Under the pieces are notes generated by a model. The model had not been told where the DNA came from, ran no database searches, and worked only from the letters and a program-made list of their open reading frames with translations. A stretch of 64,000 bases of DNA. Origin: Lentzea jiangxiensis (GTDB taxonomy: Bacteria; Actinomycetota; Actinomycetes; Mycobacteriales; Pseudonocardiaceae). A program made the position numbers and the translations under genes. Shown here one piece after another: positions 17,038 to 25,720 of this stretch. The first letter of the stretch is position 1, and every line of letters starts with the position of its first letter. The DNA is taken from contig NZ_FNIX01000002.1 of assembly GCF_900104175.1 (NCBI RefSeq), positions 558,001 to 622,000 on the forward strand. Reading direction: 5' to 3'.

Positions 17038-18198
17038 CTACCGAGGTGCGGCGGGCAGTCCGAGGCCCGCCCGCGCGATGATGTCCCGCTGGATCTCGTT
17101 GGTGCCGCCGCCGAACGTGAGGATCAGCGACGAGCGGTGCATGCGTTCCACCCGGCCGTGCAGCACCGCTCCCGGTGAGCCGGCGCGCACGATCCCGTTC
17201 GCGCCCAGCACCTCCATCAGCAACCGGTAGCCCTCGGTCGCGAACTCGGTGCCGAACACCTTGGTGGCGGAGGCCTCGGCGGGGGACGGTGCCTCGTCGG
17301 AGCCGGACGCGATGCGCCAGTTGACGAGCTTCAGGAACTCGGTCTTGGCGTGGACGCGGGCGAGGTGCAACCGCACCCACTCCTGTTCCACTGCACCGGT
17401 TTCGTCCGCCCATTGACGAACCTCGCGCAGCGCTGCCTGCAACGGCGCGGCCGAGCACAGGGCGACGCGTTCGTGGTTGAGCTGGTTGGTGATGAGCTTC
17501 CAGCCCTTGTGCTCCTCGCCGATGAGGTTGCCGGCCGGCACGCGCACGTTGTCGTAGAAGGTGGCGCTGGTCGTGGGCCCGGACATGGTCGGCACGGGCG
17601 TCCAGGAGAAGCCGGGCGAGGTGGTCGGCACCATGATCACGCTCAGGCCGCGGTGCCGCTGCGAGTCGGGGTCGGTGCGGCAGGCGAGCCACACGTAGTC
17701 GGCGTACTGGATGAGGCTCGTCCACATCTTCTGCCCGTTGACCACGTACTCGTCGCCTTCGCGGACGGCCCGCGTGCGCAGGGCGGCGAGGTCGGTGCCC
17801 GCCTCCGGCTCGGAGTAGCCGATGGCGAAGTGCAGCTCGCCGGACGCGATCTTCGGCAGGTAGAAGGCCTTCTGCTCGGGCGTTCCGAGCGACATGATCG
17901 TCGGCCCGATGGAGTTCAGCGTCAGGAACGGCACCGGCGCGCCGGCCGCGGACGCCTCGTCGAGGAAGATCAGCTGCTCGAGCATCGGGCGGTTGCGCCC
18001 GCCGTACTCCTCCGGCCAGCCGATCGTCAGCCAGCCGTCGAGCCCCATCTGCCGGACGGTGTCCTTGTAGACCGCGGCGTCGCCGTAGTCGCCGCCCCCG
18101 GCCAGGCCCGCCCTGCGTTCCGGCGTCATGAGCGCGGCGAAGTACGCCCGCAACTCCTGGCGCAACTGCTCCTGTTCGGGCGTGAAACCGATGCGCAT
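17038..18198 (-). CDS. fadE26: Acyl-CoA dehydrogenase subunit FadE26 (ChsE4)-like
   Basis: The 386-residue ACAD closely resembles FadE26: an N-terminal MRIGFTPEQEQLRQELRAYF, the FAD-side HFAIGYSEPEAGTDLAALRT, VNGQKMWTSLIQYADYVWLA and a C-terminal ILTFGGGTNEIQRDIIA. It should pair with FadE27 for the first side-chain dehydrogenations. ATG 18198 is preceded by TAGAGT (a likely -10) at seven bases and has no ribosome site, so a leaderless transcript is likely. Divergence from a ferredoxin gene over a KstR box is exactly the M. tuberculosis fadE26-fdxD arrangement. Confidence 0.92.
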   Translation of the reverse strand: MRIGFTPEQEQLRQELRAYFAALMTPERRAGLAGGGDYGDAAVYKDTVRQMGLDGWLTIGWPEEYGGRNRPMLEQLIFLDEASAAGAPVPFLTLNSIGPTIMSLGTPEQKAFYLPKIASGELHFAIGYSEPEAGTDLAALRTRAVREGDEYVVNGQKMWTSLIQYADYVWLACRTDPDSQRHRGLSVIMVPTTSPGFSWTPVPTMSGPTTSATFYDNVRVPAGNLIGEEHKGWKLITNQLNHERVALCSAAPLQAALREVRQWADETGAVEQEWVRLHLARVHAKTEFLKLVNWRIASGSDEAPSPAEASATKVFGTEFATEGYRLLMEVLGANGIVRAGSPGAVLHGRVERMHRSSLILTFGGGTNEIQRDIIARAGLGLPAAPR

Positions 18199-18205
18199 GC
18201 TCGCT

Positions 18206-18228
18206 ACTCTAGAACAAGTTCTACTTTC
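18206..18228. promoter_or_regulatory. KstR operator with two divergent -10 elements (fadE26 / ferredoxin)
   Basis: Bases 18210-18223 are a perfect TNNAACNNGTTNNA site. On the minus strand TAGAGT (18206-18211) lies seven bases before ATG 18198; on the plus strand TACTTT (18222-18227) overlaps the other edge. One repressor dimer pair would cover both promoters. Confidence 0.8.
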
Positions 18229-18243
18229 TGTCAGGAGGTCGCG

Positions 18244-18435
18244 ATGAAGGTCGGCGTGGACCCCTCGCTGTGCGAGGCGCACGGGGAGTGCGTGGCAATC
18301 CTGCCTGAGGTGTTCGACCTTGATGATGACGAGGTTCTGCAGATCCGGGAGGGTGAGCTGGCGTCGGCGGAGGAGGCTCCGGCGCAGCGGGCCGTCGTCG
18401 CCTGCCCCAAGGGCGCACTGCGCCTCTCACGCTGA
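18244..18435 (+). CDS. fdxD: Small FdxD-like ferredoxin
   Basis: The 63-residue ferredoxin has Cys ligands in CEAHGEC and VACPKGAL, the C-x5-C...C-P pattern of single-cluster [3Fe-4S]/[4Fe-4S] ferredoxins that serve P450s in actinobacteria. His occupies the variable position between the first two Cys. The ATG has AGGAGG at 18233-18238, five bases upstream. Its place beside fadE26, with a shared KstR box, matches Rv3503c (FdxD). It could supply electrons to CYP125 or another sterol oxygenase, or accept electrons from the nearby dehydrogenases; the partner is inferred. Confidence 0.88.
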   Translation: MKVGVDPSLCEAHGECVAILPEVFDLDDDEVLQIREGELASAEEAPAQRAVVACPKGALRLSR

Positions 18436-18452
18436 TGGGCCTTGTCAAGAAC

Positions 18453-18466
18453 AGGAACAGATTCTA
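18453..18466 (+). promoter_or_regulatory. Weak KstR-like site upstream of the ADH-hsd4A operon
   Basis: The site has AAC and a degenerate ATT half, differing from TNNAACNNGTTNNA at two positions. It lies 48 bp before the ADH start. It could be a low-affinity operator giving weaker sterol control, or a chance match. Confidence 0.4.
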
Positions 18467-18513
18467 GTGTCCGTCGAGTACGTCGACCGTGCGCTCAGCG
18501 AGGAGTGATACCG

Positions 18514-19599
18514 GTGAAGGCTGCCGTGCTCAACCAGGTAGGCGACGACAAGCTCGAGCTCCGCGACGACGTCACGACCACACCCGTGGGACCGCAGGAG
18601 ATCCGCATCAGGATCAAGGCGTGCGGGGTCTGCCACAGCGATCTGTCCGCAATGGACGGCACGCTGCCCGCGCTCGCGCCCGGTGTCATCGGGCACGAGG
18701 GCGCCGGTGAGGTCGCGGAGGTCGGCAGCGCCGTGACCTCACTCGCGGTCGGCGACCACGTGGCGATCACCTTCGTTCCGCCCTGCGGCAAATGCGCTCA
18801 ATGCGTCACCGGTCAAGCGCATCTGTGCCTCGTGCACACCATCTCCGCTTTCACGTCACCGCGGTTCGTCGTCGGGGGCAACCCGGCCTTCGGGTACGCG
18901 GGGCTCGGGGCGTTCGCCGAGGAGATGGTCGTGCCGGCGGACGCGGCGGTGAAGATCGACGACGACGTGCCGTGGGACGTCGCCGCTTTGCTGTCGTGCG
19001 GCATCCTGACCGGCGTCGGCGCCGTGCTCAACACCGCGAAGGTCGAACCGGGTTCCAGCGTCGCGGTCATCGGCTGCGGTGGTGTCGGCGTGGCGGTCGT
19101 CCAGGGCGCCCGGCTCGCGGCCGCCGCGCGGATCGTCGCGGTCGACCCCGTCGAGGAGAAGCACGAGGTGGCGCGGAGGTTCGGCGCGACGCACGCGACG
19201 GCGCCCGACGGCATCGCGGACCTGAACAACCAGCTGAACATGGGGATGGGCTTCGACTACGTGTTCGACGTCGTCGGCATCCCCGCCACGATCCGGCAGG
19301 CGTGGGACCTCACGCGGCGCGGTGGCCACACGGTCGTCGTCGGTGCGGGCCGGGCGGACGCGATGGTGTCGTTCAGCGCCCAAGAACTCTTCCTGCACGA
19401 CAAGACGTTGCACGGGTCGTTCTACGGGACGGCGAACTTCCGGCGGGACGTGCCGCGCATGATCGCGCTGTGGCGGCAGGGCCGGCTCGACCTCGAGGGC
19501 ATGATCTCCAAGCGGATCAGGCTCGAGGACGTGAACGAAGGCCTGCAGGCGTTGCGCGGCGGCGGATCGCTGATCCGCCAAGTCATCCTGTTCGACTAG
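18514..19599 (+). CDS. Zinc-dependent alcohol dehydrogenase (MDR family)
   Basis: The 361-residue medium-chain dehydrogenase shows the catalytic zinc motif CGVCHSD, GHEGAGEV, the four-Cys structural-zinc loop (CGKCAQCVTGQAHLC) and the NAD fold VAVIGCGGVGVAVVQGA. GTG 18514 follows GAGGAG at eight bases. As first gene of an operon with Hsd4A, an aldehyde dehydrogenase and an SDR, it plausibly oxidises a side-chain alcohol (for example a C26 or C22 alcohol) to the aldehyde. This role is inferred; no substrate signature is visible. Confidence 0.88.
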   Translation: MKAAVLNQVGDDKLELRDDVTTTPVGPQEIRIRIKACGVCHSDLSAMDGTLPALAPGVIGHEGAGEVAEVGSAVTSLAVGDHVAITFVPPCGKCAQCVTGQAHLCLVHTISAFTSPRFVVGGNPAFGYAGLGAFAEEMVVPADAAVKIDDDVPWDVAALLSCGILTGVGAVLNTAKVEPGSSVAVIGCGGVGVAVVQGARLAAAARIVAVDPVEEKHEVARRFGATHATAPDGIADLNNQLNMGMGFDYVFDVVGIPATIRQAWDLTRRGGHTVVVGAGRADAMVSFSAQELFLHDKTLHGSFYGTANFRRDVPRMIALWRQGRLDLEGMISKRIRLEDVNEGLQALRGGGSLIRQVILFD

Positions 19600-19609
19600 G
19601 GAGTCTCTT

Positions 19610-20458
19610 GTGGACCTTGCGGGAAAGGTCGCCGTCGTCACCGGCGCCGGCGCCGGGCTCGGCCGCGCGGAAGCGCTCGAGCTCGCGCGGGCCGGCGCCT
19701 CGATCGTGCTCAACGACCTGCCGGGCTCGGCCGGCGCCGCCGCGGCCGAGATCGAGGAGCTGGGCGCGAAGTGCGTTGTGGTGGAAGGGGACGTGGGCGA
19801 GCGGAGCACCGCCGACGCCCTCGTCGCCGCCGCGGTGGAGCAGTTCGGCGGGCTGCACGTCGTCGTGAACAACGCGGGCGTGCTGCGCGACCGGATGCTG
19901 TTCAACATGACCGACGAGGAGTGGGACCTGGTCGTGCGGGTGCACCTGCGCGGCCACTTCCTGCTCTCGCGCAACGCCGTCGCGCTGTGGAAGCAGCAGT
20001 CCAAGGCGGCGGGTGAACCCGTCTACGCGCGGATCGTCAACACCTCGTCGGAGGCGTTCCTGCTCGGGTCCGAGGGGCAGGCCAACTACGCGGCGGCCAA
20101 GGCGGGCATCACCGCGTTGACCGTCGCGACGGCCAGGGGGACGAGCCGGTACGGCGTGCGCGCCAACGCGATCTGCCCGCGCGCCAGAACGGGGATGACC
20201 GCGCACGTGTTCGGCGAGGCGCCGCAGGGCGACGACCCGCTGGCCCCCGACCACGTCGCGAAGTTCGTGGCACACCTGGCGGGACCGTCCGCCGAGAAGA
20301 TCAACGGACAGGTCTTCGTCGTGCACGGCGGCAAGGTCGCGCTCATGGCGCCGCCGACCGTCGAGCAGGAGTTCGGCTCGTTCACCGATCTCGACGGCCA
20401 CTTCGCCGGCCGGGATCCGCAGAGGACTTTCGCCTGTACGGAAACGATGGCCCTGTAG
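19610..20458 (+). CDS. hsd4A: Hsd4A-like 17-beta-hydroxysteroid / hydroxyacyl-CoA dehydrogenase
   Basis: The 282-residue SDR has TGAGAGLGRAEA (NAD-binding), NNAGVLRDRMLFNMTDEEWD and a catalytic YAAAKAG; the Ser region is NTSSEAFLLG. This pattern, including HLRGHFLLSRNA and ANAICPRARTGMT, matches Hsd4A of Mycobacterium neoaurum (Rv3502c type), an enzyme with both 17-beta-hydroxysteroid and side-chain beta-hydroxyacyl-CoA dehydrogenase activity. GTG 19610 is preceded by AGGGAG at seven bases. In M. tuberculosis the homologue also lies next to fdxD-fadE26, supporting the call. Confidence 0.87.
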   Translation: MDLAGKVAVVTGAGAGLGRAEALELARAGASIVLNDLPGSAGAAAAEIEELGAKCVVVEGDVGERSTADALVAAAVEQFGGLHVVVNNAGVLRDRMLFNMTDEEWDLVVRVHLRGHFLLSRNAVALWKQQSKAAGEPVYARIVNTSSEAFLLGSEGQANYAAAKAGITALTVATARGTSRYGVRANAICPRARTGMTAHVFGEAPQGDDPLAPDHVAKFVAHLAGPSAEKINGQVFVVHGGKVALMAPPTVEQEFGSFTDLDGHFAGRDPQRTFACTETMAL

Positions 20459-20466
20459 GAGGAGCT

Positions 20467-21972
20467 GTGACGCTCACCGTCCAACCGCACCGCGAGACGC
20501 TGGGACTCGAGGACGGCCGGCTCCTCATCGGAGGCGAGTTCCGCGAGGCGGACAAGACCTGGACCCACCGCCACCCGGCGACGGGGGAGGAGGTCGGCAG
20601 CTTCGCCGTCGCCTCGGAGCAGGACGTCGACGCCGCCGTGCGCGCCGCTCGCAAGGCGTTCGACGAGGGCCCGTGGCCGCGGTCGAAGGCGGGCGAGCGA
20701 ATCAAGGTCCTGCGCCGCTACGGCGATCTGCTGCGCGAGCACGCCGACGAGCTGAAAGGCCTGCAGGCACTCGACAACGGCGTGCCGCTGTCGTTCGGCC
20801 AGATCTACGCGACCTCGGTGAGCATCGCGGCCGACATCTTCGACCACCACGCGGGGTGGATCGACAAGGTCGGCGGCCAAACCCTGCCGCCGTACCAGGG
20901 CGGCGATCACCTCGCGATGACGTTCCGGGAACCGGTCGGCGTCGTCGCAGCCATCCTGCCGTGGAACGCGCCGTTCGTGCTGTTCGCCCAGAAGCTCGCC
21001 CCCGCGCTGGCGGCGGGCTGCACGGTCGTGGTGAAACCGTCGGAGTACGCGAGCTTCTGCGTGATCCGCATGGTCGGGCTGCTGCTCGAAGCGGGCCTGC
21101 CCGAAGGCGTCGTCAACCTCGTCACCGGCCCCGGCACCCCGACCGGCGAGGCGCTGATCACCCACCCGCTGGTCGACAAGATCAGCTTCACCGGCAGCCG
21201 CGCCGTCGGCCGCCGGATCGTCGAAGCCTCCGCCGGCACGATGAAGCGCGTCTCCCTGGAACTGGGCGGCAAGTCGCCCGCGATCGTGTTCTCCGACGCC
21301 CCGAACGTCGGCCTCGCCGCGATGACCTGCATGGGCATGGTCACGATGGGCCTGTCCGGCCAGGCGTGCGTCGCGCACACGAGGGCGTTGGTGCAGCGCG
21401 ACGCCCAGGAGGAGTTCATCGCGATGGCGCAGGTGCTCGCGGGCGCGGTGACGTTCGGCGACCCGTTCGACCCGGCGGTGCTGGCCAGCCCGCTGATCAA
21501 CGCCAAGCAGCTCGACCGCGTGCTCGGCTACGTCCAACGCGGCCAGGAGGACGGCGCGCGGCTCGTCACCGGCGGCACGAGGCTCGAAGGAGATCTCGCG
21601 TCCGGCAACTTCGTCGCACCGACGATCTTCGCCGACGCCACCAACGACATGGCCATCGCCCGCGACGAGATCTTCGGCCCGGTGCTGACCGTCGTGCCGT
21701 TCGACACCGAGGAAGACGCCATCCGCATCGCCAACGACACCGAGTACGGCCTGGGCGCCGGCGTCTACACCAACGACGTCCGCCGCGCGTTCCGCGTCTC
21801 GAAGTCGTTGCGCGTCGGCATGGTCGGCATCAACGGCTTCCAGCTCGAACCGCACATCCCGTTCGGCGGTTACAAGCAGTCGGGACTCGGCCGCGAGGGC
21901 GGCCAGAGCGCCTACGAGGCCTACACCGAGCTCAAGACCGTGATGATGCCGCTGACCGACGAGATGATGTAG
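20467..21972 (+). CDS. Aldehyde dehydrogenase (NAD-dependent)
   Basis: The 501-residue ALDH has the oxyanion motif AILPWNAPF, VSLELGGKSPAIV with the general-base Glu, and the nucleophile region GLSGQACVAHT with Cys. It ends with the usual PFGGYKQSGLGREGG. GTG 20467 follows AGGAGGAG. Next to an alcohol dehydrogenase, it likely oxidises the side-chain aldehyde to the acid that FadD19 then activates, or a propionaldehyde-type fragment released by Ltp aldolase. The second idea fits the aldolase genes nearby but is inference. Confidence 0.88.
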   Translation: MTLTVQPHRETLGLEDGRLLIGGEFREADKTWTHRHPATGEEVGSFAVASEQDVDAAVRAARKAFDEGPWPRSKAGERIKVLRRYGDLLREHADELKGLQALDNGVPLSFGQIYATSVSIAADIFDHHAGWIDKVGGQTLPPYQGGDHLAMTFREPVGVVAAILPWNAPFVLFAQKLAPALAAGCTVVVKPSEYASFCVIRMVGLLLEAGLPEGVVNLVTGPGTPTGEALITHPLVDKISFTGSRAVGRRIVEASAGTMKRVSLELGGKSPAIVFSDAPNVGLAAMTCMGMVTMGLSGQACVAHTRALVQRDAQEEFIAMAQVLAGAVTFGDPFDPAVLASPLINAKQLDRVLGYVQRGQEDGARLVTGGTRLEGDLASGNFVAPTIFADATNDMAIARDEIFGPVLTVVPFDTEEDAIRIANDTEYGLGAGVYTNDVRRAFRVSKSLRVGMVGINGFQLEPHIPFGGYKQSGLGREGGQSAYEAYTELKTVMMPLTDEMM

Positions 21973-22719
21973 ATGCGCCTGAACGGGAAGGTCGCCCTGA
22001 TCACCGGCTCGGCGCGCGGTCAGGGCGCGGCCGCGGCACGCCGGTTCGCCGCCGAGGGCGCACGGGTGGTGATCACCGACGTCCTCGACGAGAAGGGCAA
22101 GGAGCTGGCCGCCGAACTGGGCGCCGAGTACTGCCACCTCGACGTGTCGTCGGAGGAGTCGTGGGCCGAGGCGATCGCGCTCACCACCTCGGCGTTCGGT
22201 GACATCACGGTCCTCGTGAACAACGCGGGCGTCCTGCACTTCTCCGCCCTGGCCGAGACGACGCTCGCGGACTACCGGCGCGTGATCGGCATCAACCAGG
22301 TCGGCACGTTCCTCGGCATGCGCGCGGTCGTGCCGTCGATGAGGCGGGCGGGCGGCGGTTCGATCGTGAACGTGTCGTCCGTCGAGGGCCTCGGCGGCAT
22401 GCCGTACCTGGTGGCGTACACGGCGTCGAAGTTCGCGATCCGCGGCATGACCAAGGTCGCCGCGATGGAACTGGGACAGCACGGCATCCGCGTCAACTCG
22501 GTGCACCCCGGCGCGATCGACACCCCGATGGTGAGCGAGGCGCTCGGCCGGCCGATCGACGTGTCGCCGATCGGGAAGAAGCTGGCGCTGCGGCGGATCG
22601 GGCAGCCGGAGGACGTCGCGAACGTCGTGCTGTTCCTCGCCGGCGACGAGAGCGCGTACTGCACGGGTGGCGAATTCGTGGTGGACGGAGGGGCGACGGC
22701 GACGCACGCGCTGAGCTGA
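21973..22719 (+). CDS. SDR, FabG3/20-beta-hydroxysteroid-dehydrogenase-like
   Basis: The 248-residue classical SDR has TGSARGQGAAAA, NNAGVLHFSALAE, NVSSVEGLGG and the catalytic YTASKFA; it ends GGEFVVDGGATAT. It resembles M. tuberculosis Rv2002 (FabG3), a 20-beta-hydroxysteroid dehydrogenase, particularly in HLDVSSEESW and INQVGTFLGMRAVV. Its ATG follows directly on the ALDH stop (TAGATG), so it is translationally coupled and is the last gene of the ADH operon. Steroid keto/hydroxy interconversion is likely; the position attacked is unknown. Confidence 0.85.
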   Translation: MRLNGKVALITGSARGQGAAAARRFAAEGARVVITDVLDEKGKELAAELGAEYCHLDVSSEESWAEAIALTTSAFGDITVLVNNAGVLHFSALAETTLADYRRVIGINQVGTFLGMRAVVPSMRRAGGGSIVNVSSVEGLGGMPYLVAYTASKFAIRGMTKVAAMELGQHGIRVNSVHPGAIDTPMVSEALGRPIDVSPIGKKLALRRIGQPEDVANVVLFLAGDESAYCTGGEFVVDGGATATHALS

Positions 22720-22771
22720 CCAGCGCGCAACTGAGCGGCCGCACCCCCGGATCTGGCCTACGTTGGGGTGC

Positions 22772-23890
22772 ATGCGGAACCCGTTGAGCGCCCTGTCGCT
22801 GGACCGGCTGCGGCAGCGCACGAGCGTGAAGTGGCGCGAGTTCCCCGGCGACGTGCTGCCGCTCTGGGTGGCCGAGATGGACGTCGACCCGGCCGAGCCG
22901 GTCAAGAAGGCCCTCGTCGACGCCCTCGAACTCGGGGACACCGGCTATCCGGCCGGCACCGCCTACCAGGAGGCCCTCGCGGCGTTCGCGAAGAAGCGCT
23001 GGGACTGGGACCTGCCCGTGGACCGCACGGCGCTCGTGTCCGACGTGATGCTCGGCGCCGTCGAGCTGATCAAGCTGGTGTCCGGCCCGGGCGCCCCGGT
23101 GATCGTCAGCCCGCCGGTGTACCCGCCGTTCTACCTGTTCGTCCGGAGCGCGGGCCGCGCGGTCGTCGAGGCGCCGCTGCACGACGGGCGGCTCGACCTG
23201 GACCTGTTGGAACGGACGTTCCGGCACGTCAAAGCCGACCGCCCGGTGTACCTGCTGTGCAACCCGCAGAACCCCACCGGCACCGTCCACACCGCCGAGG
23301 AGCTGACGGCCCTCGCACGACTGGCCGAGGAGCACGGCGTCCGCGTGGTCGCCGACGAGATCCACGCCCCGCTCGTCGCCACGACCTCGAAGTTCGTGCC
23401 GTACCTGAGCGTCGACCCGCGCGGCCTGTCGCTCATGTCCGCGTCGAAGGGCTGGAACCTCGCGGCCGTGCGCGCCGCCGTCGCCACCTCGAACACCGAC
23501 GAGCTCGCGGCCCTGCCCGAGGAGGTGAGCCACGGGCCGAGCCACTTCGGCACGATCGCGCACGCCGCCGCGTTGCGGAAGGGCGGCGAGTGGCTCGACG
23601 CGGTGCTGGCGGGCCTCGCCGAGAACCGGGTGCTGCTGCGGGACCTGCTCGCCGAGCACCTCCCCGAGATCGGCTACACACCCTCCGAGGCGACCTTCCT
23701 CGCCTGGCTGGACTGCCGCGCCATCAGCGACGACCCCGCCGCGTTCTTCGTCGAACGGGCGCGGGTCGCACTGATGCCGGGCGCCGGGTTCGGCAGCGGG
23801 GGAGAGGGCCACGTCCGGCTCAACATCGGCACCTCGTCCGAGATCATCACCGAGGCCGTGCGCCGGATGGCGGCCGCTGTCAGGGGCTGA
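22772..23890 (+). CDS. MalY/PatB-type PLP aminotransferase / cystathionine beta-lyase
   Basis: The 372-residue fold-type I enzyme carries the PLP lysine in SASKGWNLAA, substrate-side LPLWVAEMDV, PPVYPPFY and NPQNPTGTVH, and a C-terminal RLNIGTSSEIITEAV. PatB-type enzymes cleave cystathionine or cysteine conjugates to thiol, pyruvate and ammonia. ATG 22772 was chosen over the frame start at 22763 because it is the first ATG and starts at the usual family position. It stands alone between the sterol island and the ABC exporter, 66 bp before the latter. Confidence 0.85.
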   Translation: MRNPLSALSLDRLRQRTSVKWREFPGDVLPLWVAEMDVDPAEPVKKALVDALELGDTGYPAGTAYQEALAAFAKKRWDWDLPVDRTALVSDVMLGAVELIKLVSGPGAPVIVSPPVYPPFYLFVRSAGRAVVEAPLHDGRLDLDLLERTFRHVKADRPVYLLCNPQNPTGTVHTAEELTALARLAEEHGVRVVADEIHAPLVATTSKFVPYLSVDPRGLSLMSASKGWNLAAVRAAVATSNTDELAALPEEVSHGPSHFGTIAHAAALRKGGEWLDAVLAGLAENRVLLRDLLAEHLPEIGYTPSEATFLAWLDCRAISDDPAAFFVERARVALMPGAGFGSGGEGHVRLNIGTSSEIITEAVRRMAAAVRG

Positions 23891-23956
23891 CAGCGCGCTG
23901 TGCGCGGTCTGCCAGCGCGGCGGCGCAGACTTCCACCGGAACCACAGGGAGGAACG

Positions 23957-24907
23957 ATGGCGCTCGCGATCAGGGCAGAAGGCCTGGTCAAGCACTACGG
24001 GGAGACCAAGGCGCTGGACGGTGTCGACCTCGAGGTGCCGGAGGGGAGGGTCGTGGGGGTGCTCGGGCCGAACGGCGCGGGCAAGACCACGGCGGTGCGG
24101 GTGCTGGCGACGTTGCTGCGCCCGGACGCGGGGCACGCGACGGTCCACGGGCACGACGTCGTGAAGGACCCGCGGGCGGTCCGGTCGCTGATCGGGCTGA
24201 CGGGGCAGTACGCGTCGGTGGACGAGGACCTGTCCGGCACGGAGAACCTCGTGCTGCTCGCGCGGCTGCTCGACCACTCGCGGGCGGGGGCCAGGGCGCG
24301 GGCGGCCGAGCTGCTGGAGCGGTTCGAGCTCACCGACGCCGCCGGGAGGGCCGCGAAGACGTACTCCGGCGGTATGCGCCGCCGGCTCGACCTCGCCGCC
24401 AGCCTGGTCGGCAACCCGTCCGTGCTCTACCTGGACGAACCGACCACCGGGCTCGACCCGCACGCCCGCAACGAGGTGTGGGCGGTGGTGCGCAAGCTCG
24501 TCGCGAACGGTGTGACGGTCCTGCTCACCACGCAGTACCTGGAGGAGGCCGACCAGCTCGCCGACTCCATCACGGTGTTCGACCACGGCCGGGTGGTGGC
24601 CGAGGGACGGCCGGACGAGCTGAAGCGCCGCGTGGGCGGGCAGACGCTGCAGGTGCGGCCCACGTCGCTGAGGGACCTCGACGTCGTGCAGCGGATCCTC
24701 GGTGACCTGACCGGTGTGCGGCCGACGCGCGACGACGACACCGGACTGCTGACGGCGCCGGTGAACGACCCGGTGCTGCTGTCCACCCTGGTCCGCAAGC
24801 TCGACGACGCCGGGATCACCGCGGACGAACTGGCGTTGCGGCTGCCCTCGCTCGACGAGGTGTTCCTGGCGCTGACCGGCAAGCAGACCGAAGGGAGCCC
24901 GGCATGA
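23957..24907 (+). CDS. ABC transporter ATP-binding protein, DrrA type
   Basis: The 316-residue ATPase has Walker A GPNGAGKTT, signature YSGGMRRRLDLAASL, Walker B VLYLDEPTTGLDP and the C-terminal accessory region LPSLDEVFLALTGKQ typical of DrrA drug exporters. ATG 23957 has AGGGAGG four bases upstream. Its stop overlaps the permease start (ATGA). With the next gene it forms a daunorubicin-resistance-like exporter for a hydrophobic drug or lipid. No linked biosynthetic cluster identifies the cargo. Confidence 0.92.
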   Translation: MALAIRAEGLVKHYGETKALDGVDLEVPEGRVVGVLGPNGAGKTTAVRVLATLLRPDAGHATVHGHDVVKDPRAVRSLIGLTGQYASVDEDLSGTENLVLLARLLDHSRAGARARAAELLERFELTDAAGRAAKTYSGGMRRRLDLAASLVGNPSVLYLDEPTTGLDPHARNEVWAVVRKLVANGVTVLLTTQYLEEADQLADSITVFDHGRVVAEGRPDELKRRVGGQTLQVRPTSLRDLDVVQRILGDLTGVRPTRDDDTGLLTAPVNDPVLLSTLVRKLDDAGITADELALRLPSLDEVFLALTGKQTEGSPA

Positions 24908-25677
24908 GCACGATCGCACTGGACCGGGGCGTGCGCCACGGCTTCTCGCTGGCCTGGCGGGGAATCCTCAAGATCCGGAAGAACCCCGAGCAGCTGATGG
25001 ACGTCACGCTCGCGCCGATCATCTTCCTGGTGATGTTCACCTACCTGTTCGGCGGCGCGCTCGCCGGCAGCACCGACAGCTACCTGCAGATGCTCGTGCC
25101 GGGGATCATGGTGATGAACATCCTGCAGGCCAGCATGACCGCCGGCGTGCAGCTCAACACCGACGTGTCCAAGGGCGTGTTCGACCGGTTCCGCTCCATG
25201 CCGATCGCGCGTTCGGCGCCGTTGGTCGGGGCGGTGCTCGCGGACGTCGTGCGGTACGTCGTGTGCATCGTCGTGCTGCTCGTGGTGGCCACGATCATGG
25301 GCTTCCGGGTGCAGACCGGGCCGGTCGAGCTGCTGGTCGCGGCGGGACTGACGATCGCGTTCGGGCTGTGCTTCTGCTGGGCCTCGGTCTTCGTGGGCAT
25401 GCTGCTCAAGACCCCGCAGGCCGTGCAGGGCATGATGTTCGTGCTGATCATGCCGTTGACGTTCGGCAGCAACGTGTTCGTCGGCACCGACACGATGCCG
25501 GGCTGGCTCAAGGCGTGGGCCGACATCAGCCCCGTGAGCCTTCTTTCCGACGCGCTGCGCGGCCTGCTCAACGGCGGCGCGATCGCCGGGCCGCTCACCG
25601 GGTCGCTGGTCTGGATGGTCGCGGCCGTGGCGGTCTTCTTCCCGCTGGCGACGTGGGCCTACCGCAAGCGCGTGTGA
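24904..25677 (+). CDS. ABC-2 type permease, DrrB type
   Basis: The 257-residue membrane protein has six predicted hydrophobic stretches and the ABC-2 pattern: an N-terminal RGILKIRKNPEQLMDVTLAPIIFLVMF, GVFDRFRSMPIARSAPLVGAVLADV (coupling loop) and NVFVGTDTMPGWLKAWADISPVSLLSDALR. Two copies should pair with two copies of the preceding ATPase. It overlaps that gene by 4 bp and is followed by a strong terminator shared with the convergent AfsR-like gene. Confidence 0.92.
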   Translation: MSTIALDRGVRHGFSLAWRGILKIRKNPEQLMDVTLAPIIFLVMFTYLFGGALAGSTDSYLQMLVPGIMVMNILQASMTAGVQLNTDVSKGVFDRFRSMPIARSAPLVGAVLADVVRYVVCIVVLLVVATIMGFRVQTGPVELLVAAGLTIAFGLCFCWASVFVGMLLKTPQAVQGMMFVLIMPLTFGSNVFVGTDTMPGWLKAWADISPVSLLSDALRGLLNGGAIAGPLTGSLVWMVAAVAVFFPLATWAYRKRV

Positions 25678-25690
25678 GCCGAGAGGGACG

Positions 25691-25720
25691 GGCGGGCTTC
25701 AGCCGGTGCTGAAGCCCGCC
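25691..25720. terminator. Bidirectional terminator between drrB-like and AfsR-like genes
   Basis: Perfect 13-bp stem (GGCGGGCTTCAGC and complement) with a CGGT loop. It includes the stop codon of the AfsR-like gene and starts 14 bases after the permease stop. Confidence 0.8.
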
